From the NCBI GenBank assembly GCA_027592785.1, contig JAQCLD010000017.1:1-53547 (forward strand): a stretch of DNA of 53,547 nt, given 5' to 3'. A program made the position numbers and the translations under genes. The notes under the pieces are model-generated. The model was not told the DNA's origin, did no database searches, and worked only from the letters and a program-made list of their open reading frames with translations. Source of the DNA: Acidobacteriota bacterium (lineage in GTDB: Bacteria; Acidobacteriota; Terriglobia; Bryobacterales; UBA6623). Shown here one piece after another: positions 15,115-24,202 of the stretch (the stretch's first letter is position 1; each line of letters starts with the position of its first letter).

Positions 15115-15837
15115 TCAAATCATCTGATCCCAAACTTGGGAGAAATCATGAAAACCTTGCCGTGACGAGATCCAGCGTGCGGCTCCGAGCGCGCCTTTGG
15201 CGAAACCGGCGCGCCCGCGAGCGGTGTGGCTGATACGAATGGTATCGGCTTCGGAGTCAAAACCAAACTCATGCGTACCGGGGATGTGGCCTACACGGTT
15301 GGTCGCGACGTCGATGGGCCGCCCGTAGCCGGACTCGCGCATGACTTCGAGCAAGCGCAGCATGGTGCCCGAGGGGGCGTCTTTCTTGAACTTGTGGTGG
15401 GCTTCGTAACCCCAGCAGTCGTAGTCTTCAGCGTGGGCGAAGGCGCGGGCGGCGGCTTCAACGACACGGTAAAAAGCGTTGACGCCGACGGAAAAATTAG
15501 CGCCGTAGATGACGCCGGCTTTGGACCTCTCGGCGAGAGCGCGAACTTCGTCGATATGCTTGTACCAGCCGGTCGTGCCTACGGCGGTCGGGACGCCGAG
15601 TTCGCAGAGGCGCTCGATGTTACCGACCACAGTGTCGGGCGTGGAGAACTCGATGGCGGCGTCGACATCGGCGAAGGCCTCAGCGGTCATACCGGCGCGA
15701 TCGGCGTTGTTGTACTCGTCGAGACGCAGCACGATTTCGCAGTTGGCTTCGGCCGCAAGGCTCTCAATCATGCGGCCCATCTTGCCGTAGCCGACCAGGG
15801 CGATGCGCAGCGGCTGGTTTGGGTTGTCGGAGCTCAC
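15115..15837 (-). CDS. dapB: 4-hydroxy-tetrahydrodipicolinate reductase
   Basis: The 240-residue protein has an N-terminal NAD(P) fold with GYGKMGR (16-22), FSTPDTV, and the family motif EAHHKFKKDAPSGTM, which holds the catalytic histidine and lysine. It reduces the product of DapA in the DAP/lysine pathway. It starts with GTG; GTGA overlaps the lysC stop, so translation is probably coupled. It ends 10 bases before dapA. Length is near the family norm. Confidence 0.95.
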   Translation of the reverse strand: MSSDNPNQPLRIALVGYGKMGRMIESLAAEANCEIVLRLDEYNNADRAGMTAEAFADVDAAIEFSTPDTVVGNIERLCELGVPTAVGTTGWYKHIDEVRALAERSKAGVIYGANFSVGVNAFYRVVEAAARAFAHAEDYDCWGYEAHHKFKKDAPSGTMLRLLEVMRESGYGRPIDVATNRVGHIPGTHEFGFDSEADTIRISHTARGRAGFAKGALGAARWISSRQGFHDFSQVWDQMI

Positions 15838-17201
15838 GCGAATACTTCCTTGTCGACGTCGGAAAAGAAGGCCTTGTGCAGACGGCGAACCACTTCTTCG
15901 AGGTCGTTCTCGTCGACGACGAAGCTAATGTTGCGGCGAGAAGCGCCGACCGAGACCATCTCGATCAGAATGCCGTCCAACGCAGAAAAGATCTTAGCGG
16001 AAACGCCCGGGGTGTAGCGAATGCCGTCGCCGACGACGCAAACGATGGCGTTGCCGTCGCGGCGCTCCACATCGGCGACGCCTTTGAGCTCAGCGATGAT
16101 CTCATCGAGACGATCGGTACGATCGACGGTGAGTGAAACGCTTACCTCGGAGGTGGCGACCATGTCGACGGACGTCTTGAAGCGTTCGAAGGCGGCGAAC
16201 AAACGAGCGAGATAGCCGTGGGCCATCAGCATGCGCGTCGAGCGGACGTCGACGATGGTGATGCCTTCCTTGTAGGCGATCGACTTGACCAGGGCGTTTT
16301 GCGGGGCCTCGACGACGATCAGCGTACCTTCATTCTCGGGCCGTCGAGAGTTGAGGACGCGGATGGGGATGTTCTTCTCAAGAGCCGGCGCCATAGTGGC
16401 CGGGTGCAGCACCCTGGCGCCGAAGTAAGCGAGCTCGGAGGCTTCGCCGAAGGACATGATTTTTAGGCGATGGGCGTCGGCGACCAGCGAGGGATCGGCG
16501 GTCATGACGCCATCGACGTCGGTCCAAATCTGCACCTCTTCTGCACCGAGCGCGGCGCCGACGATGGCGGCGCTGTAGTCCGAACCGCCGCGTCCGAAGG
16601 TGGTGGTGACGCCGTCGACGGTGGAGGCGATGAAGCCGCCCATGACCACGACGCTGTGCTCCATGTGCGGCACGACGTGCTCGGCGAGAGCGGCGGCGGT
16701 CTCGTCAACCAAGAGTTGGGCGGCGCCGTGACTAGCGTCGGTCTTGATCGCCGTCCGTGAGTCGAGGCCGACGGCGTGAAAGCCGCAGCGGTAGAAGGCC
16801 TCGGCAACGATTGTGCTGGACAAGCGTTCGCCGAAACTGAGCAACAGGTCCGTCTCGGCAGCAGACAGGCGCTGCCCGAGCGGATAGACACGCAGCATCT
16901 TGTCCATGTGCTCGAAGGTTCCCTTGAGGAATGTTTCAAGGCCCGCGCGGCGCTCGTCGGCTGCGGCCGGGAGCGCTTCACGCAGGTGATGGTCAGCCAT
17001 CTTGTTGAGTTCGGCAAGCGCCGCGGCGAGATCGCCGACCTCGATGGCGCGGGCCATGGCGACGAGCCGGTCCGTCGTCTTGCCCATGGCCGACACGACG
17101 ACCAAGGGCTTGCGGTCAAGCCGGCCGGCGACGATGCCGGAGATGCGTTCTAGGGCTTGTGCGCTTTCGACGGAGGTACCGCCGAACTTCATCACGATCA
17201 T
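15834..17201 (-). CDS. lysC: Aspartate kinase
   Basis: The 455-residue enzyme phosphorylates aspartate, the entry to lysine, threonine and methionine synthesis. It has KFGGTSV near the N-terminus, FGRGGSDYSA in the kinase domain and a C-terminal pair of ACT domains (from about residue 320, with SLTVDRTDRLDEI and ISFVVDENDLEEVV), so feedback control by an amino acid is likely. The ATG follows the asd TAG with no gap. A second in-frame ATG three codons later (MKFGGTS) is also possible. It lies between asd and dapB. Confidence 0.95.
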   Translation of the reverse strand: MIVMKFGGTSVESAQALERISGIVAGRLDRKPLVVVSAMGKTTDRLVAMARAIEVGDLAAALAELNKMADHHLREALPAAADERRAGLETFLKGTFEHMDKMLRVYPLGQRLSAAETDLLLSFGERLSSTIVAEAFYRCGFHAVGLDSRTAIKTDASHGAAQLLVDETAAALAEHVVPHMEHSVVVMGGFIASTVDGVTTTFGRGGSDYSAAIVGAALGAEEVQIWTDVDGVMTADPSLVADAHRLKIMSFGEASELAYFGARVLHPATMAPALEKNIPIRVLNSRRPENEGTLIVVEAPQNALVKSIAYKEGITIVDVRSTRMLMAHGYLARLFAAFERFKTSVDMVATSEVSVSLTVDRTDRLDEIIAELKGVADVERRDGNAIVCVVGDGIRYTPGVSAKIFSALDGILIEMVSVGASRRNISFVVDENDLEEVVRRLHKAFFSDVDKEVFA

Positions 17202-18254
17202 CTAGTCCAACCAGCCTTCGCTATGCAGCAACTCAGCGTTCAAGACGGCGGCGCCGGCGGCGCCGCGAATCGTGTTGTGTCCCAGGGAGACGAATTTGTA
17301 GCCCAGGATGGAGCACTTGCGGATGCGTCCCACCGAGACGGCCATGCCATTCTCGCGCATCGCGTCGCGGCGCGGTTGAGGACGGTCGGGCTCTTCCATC
17401 AGGTGGATGGGATGTAGCGGGGCGGTGTGCAGCTTCTTCTGCTGCGGTAGGCCGCTGAAGGAGCTGAAGGCGGCCTTGATCTCGTCGATGGACGGCTTGC
17501 TTGCGAGGTCAACCGAGATGCAAACGGTGTGCCCGTCGACGACCTGGACGCGATTGCAGTGGGCACTCATGGGGGCATCGAGCTCCTGGATGGCGCCGCC
17601 GGTGAAGGACCCAAGGATTTTGTGGGTCTCGACTTCCATCTTTTCTTCTTCGCCTCCGATAAGCGGAATCACGTTGGCGACGATGTCCATCGAGGGCAGC
17701 CCAGGGTAACCGGCGCCGGATATGGCCTGCAGCGTCGTAGCCAGGATGCGCTTGATGCCGAAAGGCATCAGCGGGGCGAGTCCCATGGTGAGAGCGATCG
17801 TCGAGCAGTTGGGATTGGTGACGATCGCGCCGGACCAGCCGCGGTTCTTGCGCTGGGCGGTGATTAAGCCGAGATGATCGGGATTGATCTCGGGCACGAG
17901 CAGCGGCACGTCGGGGAGCATGCGGTGGTTTTTGGAGTTGGAGACGACGAGGTGTCCGGCCTTGGCGAAGGCTTGCTCGATTTCGCCGGCGACGGAGGCG
18001 TCCATGGCGGAGAAGACGAGCTTGGGTGCGGTAGCAGAGGGGACCGCTGCTTGGACCGTTTGGGAGGCGATCGACGCAGGGACGGGGCGGTCCTGCACCC
18101 AACGCGCAGCTTCGGCGTAAGTCTTGCCGGCGGAGCGTTCGCTGGCGCCGAGCCAAGTCAGCTCAAACAGCGGGTGGCCCTGCAACTGGCAAATAAACTG
18201 CTGGCCCACCATGCCGGTGGCGCCCAGTACTCCAACTTCGATCTTGTTTGGCAT
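17202..18254 (-). CDS. asd: Aspartate-semialdehyde dehydrogenase
   Basis: The 350-residue enzyme reduces aspartyl phosphate to the semialdehyde used by DapA and the threonine branch. It has the NADP motif GATGMVGQ (11-18) and the catalytic Cys150 in TNPNCSTI. The length and the SGAGYPGLPSMDI segment resemble the archaeal/fungal-type subgroup rather than the E. coli type. AAGGGG lies before the ATG. It follows the M20 hydrolase by 59 bases that hold a long hairpin and is joined directly to lysC. Confidence 0.95.
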   Translation of the reverse strand: MPNKIEVGVLGATGMVGQQFICQLQGHPLFELTWLGASERSAGKTYAEAARWVQDRPVPASIASQTVQAAVPSATAPKLVFSAMDASVAGEIEQAFAKAGHLVVSNSKNHRMLPDVPLLVPEINPDHLGLITAQRKNRGWSGAIVTNPNCSTIALTMGLAPLMPFGIKRILATTLQAISGAGYPGLPSMDIVANVIPLIGGEEEKMEVETHKILGSFTGGAIQELDAPMSAHCNRVQVVDGHTVCISVDLASKPSIDEIKAAFSSFSGLPQQKKLHTAPLHPIHLMEEPDRPQPRRDAMRENGMAVSVGRIRKCSILGYKFVSLGHNTIRGAAGAAVLNAELLHSEGWLD

Positions 18255-18272
18255 AGGAATCCCCTTGCGAGC

Positions 18273-18305
18273 CGGGCGCTCGTCTGAAATCAGCGAGGAC
18301 GCCCG
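18273..18305 (-). other. Long hairpin between the M20 gene and asd
   Basis: CGGGCG-CTCG-T-CTG and CAG-CGAG-GA-CGCCCG form a stem of about 13 bp with one small asymmetric internal loop and an AAAT loop. It sits between the M20 stop and the asd ribosome-binding site and lacks a T-tract, so it is more likely an RNA processing or stability element than a terminator. Confidence 0.5.
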
Positions 18306-18313
18306 AGTCGGGT

Positions 18314-19330
18314 CTAGTTCTTCGTCTCCGTTTTGAGTTGTTTCGCGAGCCGCACGTACAGCTCGATGGCTTCGGCGATCTGCTTCTTCGGCACGCGCTC
18401 GTCGAGCGTGTGGGCGACGTGGATCGTCCCCGGGCCCAGCAGGAGGGGCTGGCCCCAGTTGGTTAGTTTCGGAATATCGGTCGTGTACTTGACGACTGAA
18501 GTCTCAAAGCCATCGACGGCCTTGAGATGGACGGCCGGGCTGTAGGCGACAACTTCGACGCCGACGCGATCGTCAAAGGCCGCCAGGGCCTGCGCCTTGA
18601 TGGCCGCCAGGTCGGAGACGACGCGAATCATCAGCGTAGCGGAGGCCTGGTCGGGAATGACGTTTGCGGCGATGCCGCCCTGGATCGTGCCGATGTTCAG
18701 CGTCGTCTCGCCGAGGATCGGATCGCTGGGCCAGATAACGGAACGCAACGACTGCAGATTGTCGAGGAGCTTGTCGATGGCCGAATCGCCCAACTCTTCG
18801 TAGGCGGAATGGGCGGCGGCGCCTTCTGCCGTCAGCCTGAGTCCCAGGGCGCCCTTGGAGCCAAGCGCCAGCAAGTTTTCAGTGGGCTCGCCGTTGATGA
18901 GATAGCGAACGCCGGCGGGGGGCGTCTTATTGGCGAAGGCGGCGCCCCGGCCGTCAACCTCTTCGCCAACGACAAGCAGCAGGCCCAGATCTCTGACGCC
19001 CTCTTCGAGCAGCCGCTCGATGGACTTGATCATGGCCGCGCACAGGCCGTGGGTATCGCAGGCGCCGCGGCCCCAGATGAACTCGTCGTCCTCTTTGGAA
19101 GGGATGAAAGGCGGGACGGTGTCCATGTGGGTGGAGAAGACGATTTCGGGCGTCCCCCACCAGGCCCAGACGTTATTGCGGCCGGGCTCGACCTGGATCT
19201 TTTCGATGCGGCCGTTGAAACGCTCCGCCAGCGGACGCAGGTGATCGAAGAGCCAATCGCCGATTCGCTCTTCGTGGGGCGTGACCGAATCGATGTCGAT
19301 TAGGGCCCTGGTTATTTGAAATGCGTCCAT
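18314..19330 (-). CDS. M20-family metallohydrolase, candidate succinyl-DAP desuccinylase
   Basis: The 338-residue protein has the dinuclear zinc pattern of M20 hydrolases: His68-x-Asp70 in STHMDTVPP, Asp92 in GRGACDTHG and the Glu123-Glu124 pair in VVGEEVDGRG, with a dimerisation domain in the middle. Family members include DapE, ArgE and peptidases, and the sequence alone does not separate them. Its place at the head of an asd-lysC-dapB-dapA operon makes a DapE-like step, removing an acyl group from acyl-diaminopimelate, the most likely role. It is transcribed away from the hypothetical gene at 19442. Confidence 0.75.
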   Translation of the reverse strand: MDAFQITRALIDIDSVTPHEERIGDWLFDHLRPLAERFNGRIEKIQVEPGRNNVWAWWGTPEIVFSTHMDTVPPFIPSKEDDEFIWGRGACDTHGLCAAMIKSIERLLEEGVRDLGLLLVVGEEVDGRGAAFANKTPPAGVRYLINGEPTENLLALGSKGALGLRLTAEGAAAHSAYEELGDSAIDKLLDNLQSLRSVIWPSDPILGETTLNIGTIQGGIAANVIPDQASATLMIRVVSDLAAIKAQALAAFDDRVGVEVVAYSPAVHLKAVDGFETSVVKYTTDIPKLTNWGQPLLLGPGTIHVAHTLDERVPKKQIAEAIELYVRLAKQLKTETKN

Positions 19331-19425
19331 GGAGAGCGGGAAGGCCCAAACTCCAAGGATATCGGACAGGCCGGACGGCTGTAAACGATTGGCGGCGTTA
19401 AACCCCGAACTGCCGCGCTCTCCAA

Positions 19426-19431
19426 TACACT
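19426..19431 (+). promoter_or_regulatory. -10 box TACACT before the gene at 19442
   Basis: TACACT ends 10 bases before the ATG. GAAGG touches the ATG directly and is too close to serve as a Shine-Dalgarno sequence. This is the same TANNNT-to-start geometry as at four other genes in the window and suggests a leaderless or very short-leader transcript. Confidence 0.4.
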
Positions 19432-19441
19432 CTGTTGAAGG

Positions 19442-19912
19442 ATGGGAGACGAGCTTCGAGTTTGGATTGGGGCCGGCCGCCGCCGCTGGCTAGCCGGGGC
19501 TGCTGCAATCGTGGCCGCGGCGTGGGTTGTGAGCGACTATTGGCCCCGACCGCGGGCGGAGGCCGCGCCCAAGGTGTTGGCTATGGGCTGGAGCCCCGTC
19601 TTTGCCCAGTCGGGTCGAGGAGGCGCGCAGACCGAATCGTTCGAGATCGACACGGGCCAATGGCGTATCAAGTGGACCGTCGAGAGTGGAGAAGGGCTAG
19701 ATGCGCAGGAGAGAAAGTTTCAGGTTGGCGTGCACAGCACGGTGAGTGGAAGGTTGATGAAGGTGGTGGTCGATCAGCGGGGGTCGGGCGACGGCATCGC
19801 CTATCTGGCGGAAGAACCGCGTCCGTTTTTCTTATCCATCGAGTCGTCAGGCGCGGAATGGACGGTGCTGGTTGAGGAAGGCGTTTTCGGTGAAAGGATG
19901 CAAATGCACTAG
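19442..19912 (+). CDS. Conserved-looking exported hypothetical protein
   Basis: I do not recognise this 156-residue protein. It has an N-terminal membrane segment or uncleaved signal (about residues 16-34, AGAAAIVAAAWVVSDYW), then a soluble, beta-rich domain with WRIKWTVES, VHSTVSGRLM, VVDQRGSGDGIAYL and FFLSIESSGAEWTV. The domain looks like a small periplasmic or outer-facing sandwich fold, with no catalytic motif. It stands between two divergently or separately transcribed operons, and the Mo-hydroxylase promoter starts 18 bases after its stop. Confidence 0.65.
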   Translation: MGDELRVWIGAGRRRWLAGAAAIVAAAWVVSDYWPRPRAEAAPKVLAMGWSPVFAQSGRGGAQTESFEIDTGQWRIKWTVESGEGLDAQERKFQVGVHSTVSGRLMKVVVDQRGSGDGIAYLAEEPRPFFLSIESSGAEWTVLVEEGVFGERMQMH

Positions 19913-19930
19913 ACGATGCCCGATTTAAGG

Positions 19931-19959
19931 TTGAACTGGGGAGCCCAGGGCGGTATGAT
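19931..19959 (+). promoter_or_regulatory. Promoter of the Mo-hydroxylase operon
   Basis: TTGAAC (19931-19936, 5 of 6) and TATGAT (19954-19959, 5 of 6) are 17 bases apart. Transcription would start near 19966, giving a leader of about 43 bases with GAGGTG ahead of the ATG at 20009. One of the best sigma-70-like promoters in the window. Confidence 0.7.
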
Positions 19960-20008
19960 ATGTCCGGCTTACTGGCTCACACGGCACAGCTATATCTGAG
20001 GTGCTTTT

Positions 20009-20641
20009 ATGTCCGACGAACATGATCCGCAATCGAAATACGTTCCCACAAGGCGCGACCTGATCAAGGGCGTGATCGCCGCTGGCGCTGTCTCCTCCAC
20101 CGGCTATCTCTTCCGAGGCTCGATTACACGTGCTTTTGCAGCGGCGCCGGGATCAGTCGAGCGAATGCTCACGCTGGACGTGAACGGCCAGCAACGGCGC
20201 GTCGATGTGATGAAGCAGGAGACGCTGGCAATGACCCTGCGCTACAAGCTGGGTCTTACCGGGACCAAGCTCGGCTGCGACCGGGCCGAGTGCGGCGCAT
20301 GTTCCGTGCTGATTGACGATGTCCCACATTACAGCTGCTCGGTGCTCACCCATAGCACCCGCGGCAAGAAGATTCAGACAGTGGAGGGACTGGCAAGCCC
20401 CGATGGAACGCTGCACCCGGTGCAACAGGCCGTTGTCGAACAGCAGGGATTTCAGTGCGCGTTTTGCATGTCGGGTTTCTTGATGGCGACGGTTGGATTT
20501 CTTAAGACGAATCCCAATCCTACGCGCCAGGAGCTGGCCCACGGCATTTCGGGCAACCTATGCCGCTGCCAGGATTACGACAAGATTTTGACTTCTTTGA
20601 TGCGCGGCGCGGAATTGTCTCGGGAGGTGAACAATGCCTGA
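20009..20641 (+). CDS. Mo-hydroxylase 2Fe-2S subunit with Tat signal
   Basis: The 210-residue small subunit of a xanthine dehydrogenase-family enzyme carries two [2Fe-2S] sets: Cys90, Cys95, Cys98, Cys110 and Cys150, Cys153, Cys185, Cys187. The N-terminus has TRRDLIK (twin Arg15-Arg16) and a hydrophobic stretch ending in AFAAA, a Tat signal that would carry the folded complex to the periplasm, as in PaoABC of E. coli. It passes electrons from the Mo site to the FAD subunit. A GAGGTG ribosome-binding site precedes the ATG. It overlaps the next gene by 8 bases. Confidence 0.92.
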   Translation: MSDEHDPQSKYVPTRRDLIKGVIAAGAVSSTGYLFRGSITRAFAAAPGSVERMLTLDVNGQQRRVDVMKQETLAMTLRYKLGLTGTKLGCDRAECGACSVLIDDVPHYSCSVLTHSTRGKKIQTVEGLASPDGTLHPVQQAVVEQQGFQCAFCMSGFLMATVGFLKTNPNPTRQELAHGISGNLCRCQDYDKILTSLMRGAELSREVNNA

Positions 20642-23168
20642 ATTCACGAATGGCAATATTCCGGTCGTGACCGGTGATACGCCCCCGGTGCGAGGAAAGC
20701 TGGTCGGCCAGGATTACGCGACGCCGGACATGGTGGCTAAGGTCACCGGCAAGTCGAAGTACTCAGAAGATTTCCGAGCAGATGGAATGCTGTTCGCAAA
20801 GCTGCTGCTCAGCCCGTATCCTCATGCGCGCATTGTGAACATCGACGCCAGCGAGGCCCTGGCCATGCCGGGCGTCAAGTGCATCGTCACAAAGGATGAA
20901 CTGCCGGGCGCCGCCGATTACATCACAGACCTGGGCGAGAAGATCGAGGCCGATAAACGCTCTGACGTGGGCCTGGCCATGGAACCGATGTATCAGGGGG
21001 AACCGATCCTGGCCTTAGCGGCAGTGGACGAACTGACGGCCGCTGATGCCATCGAAAAGATTCGTGTGACCTACGAACGGCTGCCCTTCGTTGTGGACCC
21101 ATTCGTCAGCTTGCGGCCTGGCGGCCCCAACGCGCGCACGGACGGCAACACTTGGGCACGCCCCGAGGCGGCGCCGGGCGAGGAGCCGGGACCTCTGGAT
21201 GTGGTGGAGGTCAAGTGGACCGAGGAAGACTTCAAGGAGTACGCGGAAGGCAAGATGCCGATGGGGAAACCCACCGACGAGTGGTCGTTCGGGGATGTCG
21301 AGGAAGGCTTCAAGAACGCCGCTCTCGTGCTCGATGAAACCTTCGCGACCCCGAACACCAGCCACCAGGCGCTGGAGCCGCGCACCTGCATGGCCTACTG
21401 GCAGGGGGGCAAGTTATTCGTTCACGTGGGCTCGCAAAGCACCATCCAGACGGTACCCGCTGTTGCCCGCTGGATGAACATGTCTGAGGACGACATTGTG
21501 GTCATCAGCGAGTACACCGGCGGCGGGTTTGGGGCCAAGATCAGAGGGACTGTCCAGATCGTGATCCCAGCCATTCTCGCGCGCAAGTGCAACGCGCCGG
21601 TCATGCTGCGCGCTTCCCGGGAAGACGAGCACAACATCGGCGGAGCAAGACCCAGCGTCACTGGTCGTGTGAAATGCGGATTCGACAAGGATGGCCGGAT
21701 CACCGCACTGGACATGTACACGGTTGCGGACAACGGCCCCTACGCTCGGAACGGCGATTACAGCAACGCCGCAACGATGGTATCGCTGCTGTACCAGCCG
21801 CCTGCGATGCGCTGGCGGGGAATTACTGTTCTAACCAACACTCCTCCCCGAACGGCGCAGAGTCAGCCGGGGGGCATGCAGGGGATCACCCTGATGGAGC
21901 CGCTGCTGGCCAAGGCGGCGCGCCAGCTCAACATCGATCAAGTGGAAATTCACAAGATCAACGCGCCCGAGGGCAAGGCGAGGTTCGGCCCGCCTTCTGG
22001 GGCTGGCGCACAGGCCTACACGACCAGTTGCTTCATGAAGGAGGCCCTGGATAGCGGCGCTGCGATGTTCAACTGGAAGGAACGAGCCGCCGCTAGCGGA
22101 ACGCGCAACGGCTCGAAAGTTCGCGGCGTGGGCGTTGCCAGCAGTACGTTTGTCGGCGGTTCCAGAGGCTTTGACGGCCTTTTAGTCATCAAGCCGGACG
22201 GAAAACTTTATATCCAGACGGGCGTCGGCAATCTAGGTACGGGGAACTACAGCGACTCCCAACGGGTGGCCGCGGAGATGATGGGAGTTCCCTGGGAGAA
22301 GGTCGTTGTTACCTGGGGCGGGACGAATAAGAATCTTCCTTGGAGCTGCGCCTCCGGCGGCAGCCAGACGACGCATGCCACGACCCGGGCGGCCCACGCT
22401 GCCGCAACCGACGCCATAGCGAAATTGCGGGAGATTGCGGCTAGAGCATTGGGCGGGCGCCCCGCGGATTACCTTGTGGGCGGGGAGCGCGTCTACCGCA
22501 GGGGCGGCGGCGCTAGCATGAGCCTGGCCCAGGCGGCGCAGCGCGCTATCGCGATGGGCGGTCGTTACGACGGGCACGAACTACCCGAGGACATCAATAA
22601 GATTACGGCGACTTCGGCCAAGAACATGGCCGGCCAGGGACTGATGGGCGTCGCCCGCGATAACTATGACCAAGACGGCCGGGCGTTTTCGTTCGTGGCC
22701 GCATTCGCGGAAGTGGAGATCGATGTCGAGACGGGCAGTTATCAAATTCTCGACTTCCTAGCCGTGGCCGACGTCGGCACGGTCATTCATCCCAGCGCCT
22801 TGGGAGGCCAGATTCTGGGGCGTTCGATGCTGGGCATCGGCCATGCTCTGGGCCAAAAGTGGGTCTATGACCAGCACTTGGGGATCCCTCTGGCCAAACG
22901 TTTCTACCAGAACCGGCCGCCAACGATTCTGGATGCGCCGGTCAAGATGCAATGGGGCGCACTGAATATTCCCGATCCCGAGACTCCCGTAGGGGCCCGC
23001 GGGATTGGAGAGCCGCCGGTCGCCTCAGGTTGTTGCGCCATTCTCAATGCCATCTCCGATGCGCTCGGGGATGAGATCTTCCGCCGTGCGCCGGTGTCTT
23101 TGGATATGATTCTGACTTCGTTGGAAGCCGGAAAGCCCGTAACCGAGCCAATGACGGCTCACGTTTAA
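20634..23168 (+). CDS. Mo-hydroxylase molybdopterin subunit
   Basis: The 844-residue catalytic subunit has the xanthine dehydrogenase-family large-subunit layout: an N-terminal a/b hammerhead domain (about 30-170) and two Mo-cofactor domains. YTGGGFGAKI near residue 295 contacts the cofactor, and GARGIGEPPV carries the catalytic glutamate, Glu793. The usual RGFG motif reads QPGGMQG, so the substrate pocket differs from classical xanthine or CO dehydrogenases. It has no signal of its own and probably travels with the Tat-tagged small subunit. GGGAGGTG supports the ATG. Substrate, probably an aldehyde or aromatic heterocycle, is unknown. Confidence 0.92.
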   Translation: MPEFTNGNIPVVTGDTPPVRGKLVGQDYATPDMVAKVTGKSKYSEDFRADGMLFAKLLLSPYPHARIVNIDASEALAMPGVKCIVTKDELPGAADYITDLGEKIEADKRSDVGLAMEPMYQGEPILALAAVDELTAADAIEKIRVTYERLPFVVDPFVSLRPGGPNARTDGNTWARPEAAPGEEPGPLDVVEVKWTEEDFKEYAEGKMPMGKPTDEWSFGDVEEGFKNAALVLDETFATPNTSHQALEPRTCMAYWQGGKLFVHVGSQSTIQTVPAVARWMNMSEDDIVVISEYTGGGFGAKIRGTVQIVIPAILARKCNAPVMLRASREDEHNIGGARPSVTGRVKCGFDKDGRITALDMYTVADNGPYARNGDYSNAATMVSLLYQPPAMRWRGITVLTNTPPRTAQSQPGGMQGITLMEPLLAKAARQLNIDQVEIHKINAPEGKARFGPPSGAGAQAYTTSCFMKEALDSGAAMFNWKERAAASGTRNGSKVRGVGVASSTFVGGSRGFDGLLVIKPDGKLYIQTGVGNLGTGNYSDSQRVAAEMMGVPWEKVVVTWGGTNKNLPWSCASGGSQTTHATTRAAHAAATDAIAKLREIAARALGGRPADYLVGGERVYRRGGGASMSLAQAAQRAIAMGGRYDGHELPEDINKITATSAKNMAGQGLMGVARDNYDQDGRAFSFVAAFAEVEIDVETGSYQILDFLAVADVGTVIHPSALGGQILGRSMLGIGHALGQKWVYDQHLGIPLAKRFYQNRPPTILDAPVKMQWGALNIPDPETPVGARGIGEPPVASGCCAILNAISDALGDEIFRRAPVSLDMILTSLEAGKPVTEPMTAHV

Positions 23169-23196
23169 TTGGGTTTACAAGATCAGGAGAACGAAC

Positions 23197-24201
23197 ATGG
23201 CTGTATTTCGTGATGTCATGCCGGCCTTCGAGCTGTTTCAGCCGACCTCCGCCAGTGACGCCGTGACGCTGCTGGCGGAGCACGGTTCGGATGCGTGGGT
23301 GATGGCCGGCGGTCAGGACAGCTTCGACTGGTTGAAGGATCGCATCAAGCGTCCAAAGGTGGTCGTCGACCTGAGCCAGGTGAGCGGGATGAGCGGCGTG
23401 CGCGATCTGGACGGCGGCGTTGAGATCGGCGCAATGACCACGCTGACCACGCTGGTCGGCGATCCGCTGATTCGCGAGAGGTTCCCGATTTTGAGCGAGG
23501 CGGCTGGTGTCGTCGCTTCGCCGCAGATCCGCAACCAGGGTACGATTGGCGGCAATATTTCCCAGGACACCCGTTGTTGGTACTACCGCGGCGGAATGCC
23601 TTGTTACCGTGCCGGCGGCAACGTTTGCTATGCAGACACGCCGACCGCTATCAACCGCGAGCACGCCATCCTGGGGGCCGACCGTTGCGTAGCCGTTAGC
23701 CCTTCAGATACAGCGCCGGCTCTTGTCGCACTAGACGCGAAGATAGTGATCCAAGGGCCGAGCGGCGAGCGCGTGGTCGACGCCGAAGACTACTTCATTG
23801 GTCCGGGAATCGATATCACGCGCATGCACGTGCTGAAACCCGGTGAACTCCTGGTCGCGATCCGTATCCCTGCCACTTGGGCCGGCACGGATTACTACTT
23901 CGAGAAAGTCCGCGACCGTCCGGTGTGGGATTTCCCGTTGGTCAATATCGCAGCGGTCAAAGTCGTCAACGGCGGCACGATCGAGCGCATTCGCATCGTA
24001 TTGAACGGCGTGGCCGCACATCCTTGGCGTCTGGCACAGGTCGAGAATGCGGTGACGGGCAAGCCCGCCGACGAAAGCACCGCGGCAATGGCCGGCGAGA
24101 TGTCCATCGAAGGAGCATTCCCGCTGCGCCACAACGGCTACAAAGTGCCTTTGATGCGGAATCTCGTCAAACGCGCGATCCGCGGAGTACAGGAGGCCTA
24201 A
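23197..24201 (+). CDS. Mo-hydroxylase FAD subunit with four extra cysteines
   Basis: The 334-residue FAD subunit has the flavin motifs AGGQD (37-41) and NQGTIGGN (113-120). Between them and the C-terminal domain sits an insert with Cys127, Cys136, Cys144 and Cys164 (RCWYYRGGMPC, GGNVCYAD, DRCVAV). A similar insert binds a [4Fe-4S] cluster in 4-hydroxybenzoyl-CoA reductase beta and in PaoB, so an extra cluster is inferred here. AGGAG precedes the ATG. It lies 28 bases after the Mo subunit and 1 base before the cytochrome gene. Confidence 0.9.
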   Translation: MAVFRDVMPAFELFQPTSASDAVTLLAEHGSDAWVMAGGQDSFDWLKDRIKRPKVVVDLSQVSGMSGVRDLDGGVEIGAMTTLTTLVGDPLIRERFPILSEAAGVVASPQIRNQGTIGGNISQDTRCWYYRGGMPCYRAGGNVCYADTPTAINREHAILGADRCVAVSPSDTAPALVALDAKIVIQGPSGERVVDAEDYFIGPGIDITRMHVLKPGELLVAIRIPATWAGTDYYFEKVRDRPVWDFPLVNIAAVKVVNGGTIERIRIVLNGVAAHPWRLAQVENAVTGKPADESTAAMAGEMSIEGAFPLRHNGYKVPLMRNLVKRAIRGVQEA

Positions 24202-24202
24202 A

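Noticed and set aside
19331..19441. Lysine riboswitch upstream of the lysine operon
   Set aside because: The 111-base interval is too short for an L-box, and none of its conserved blocks is present.
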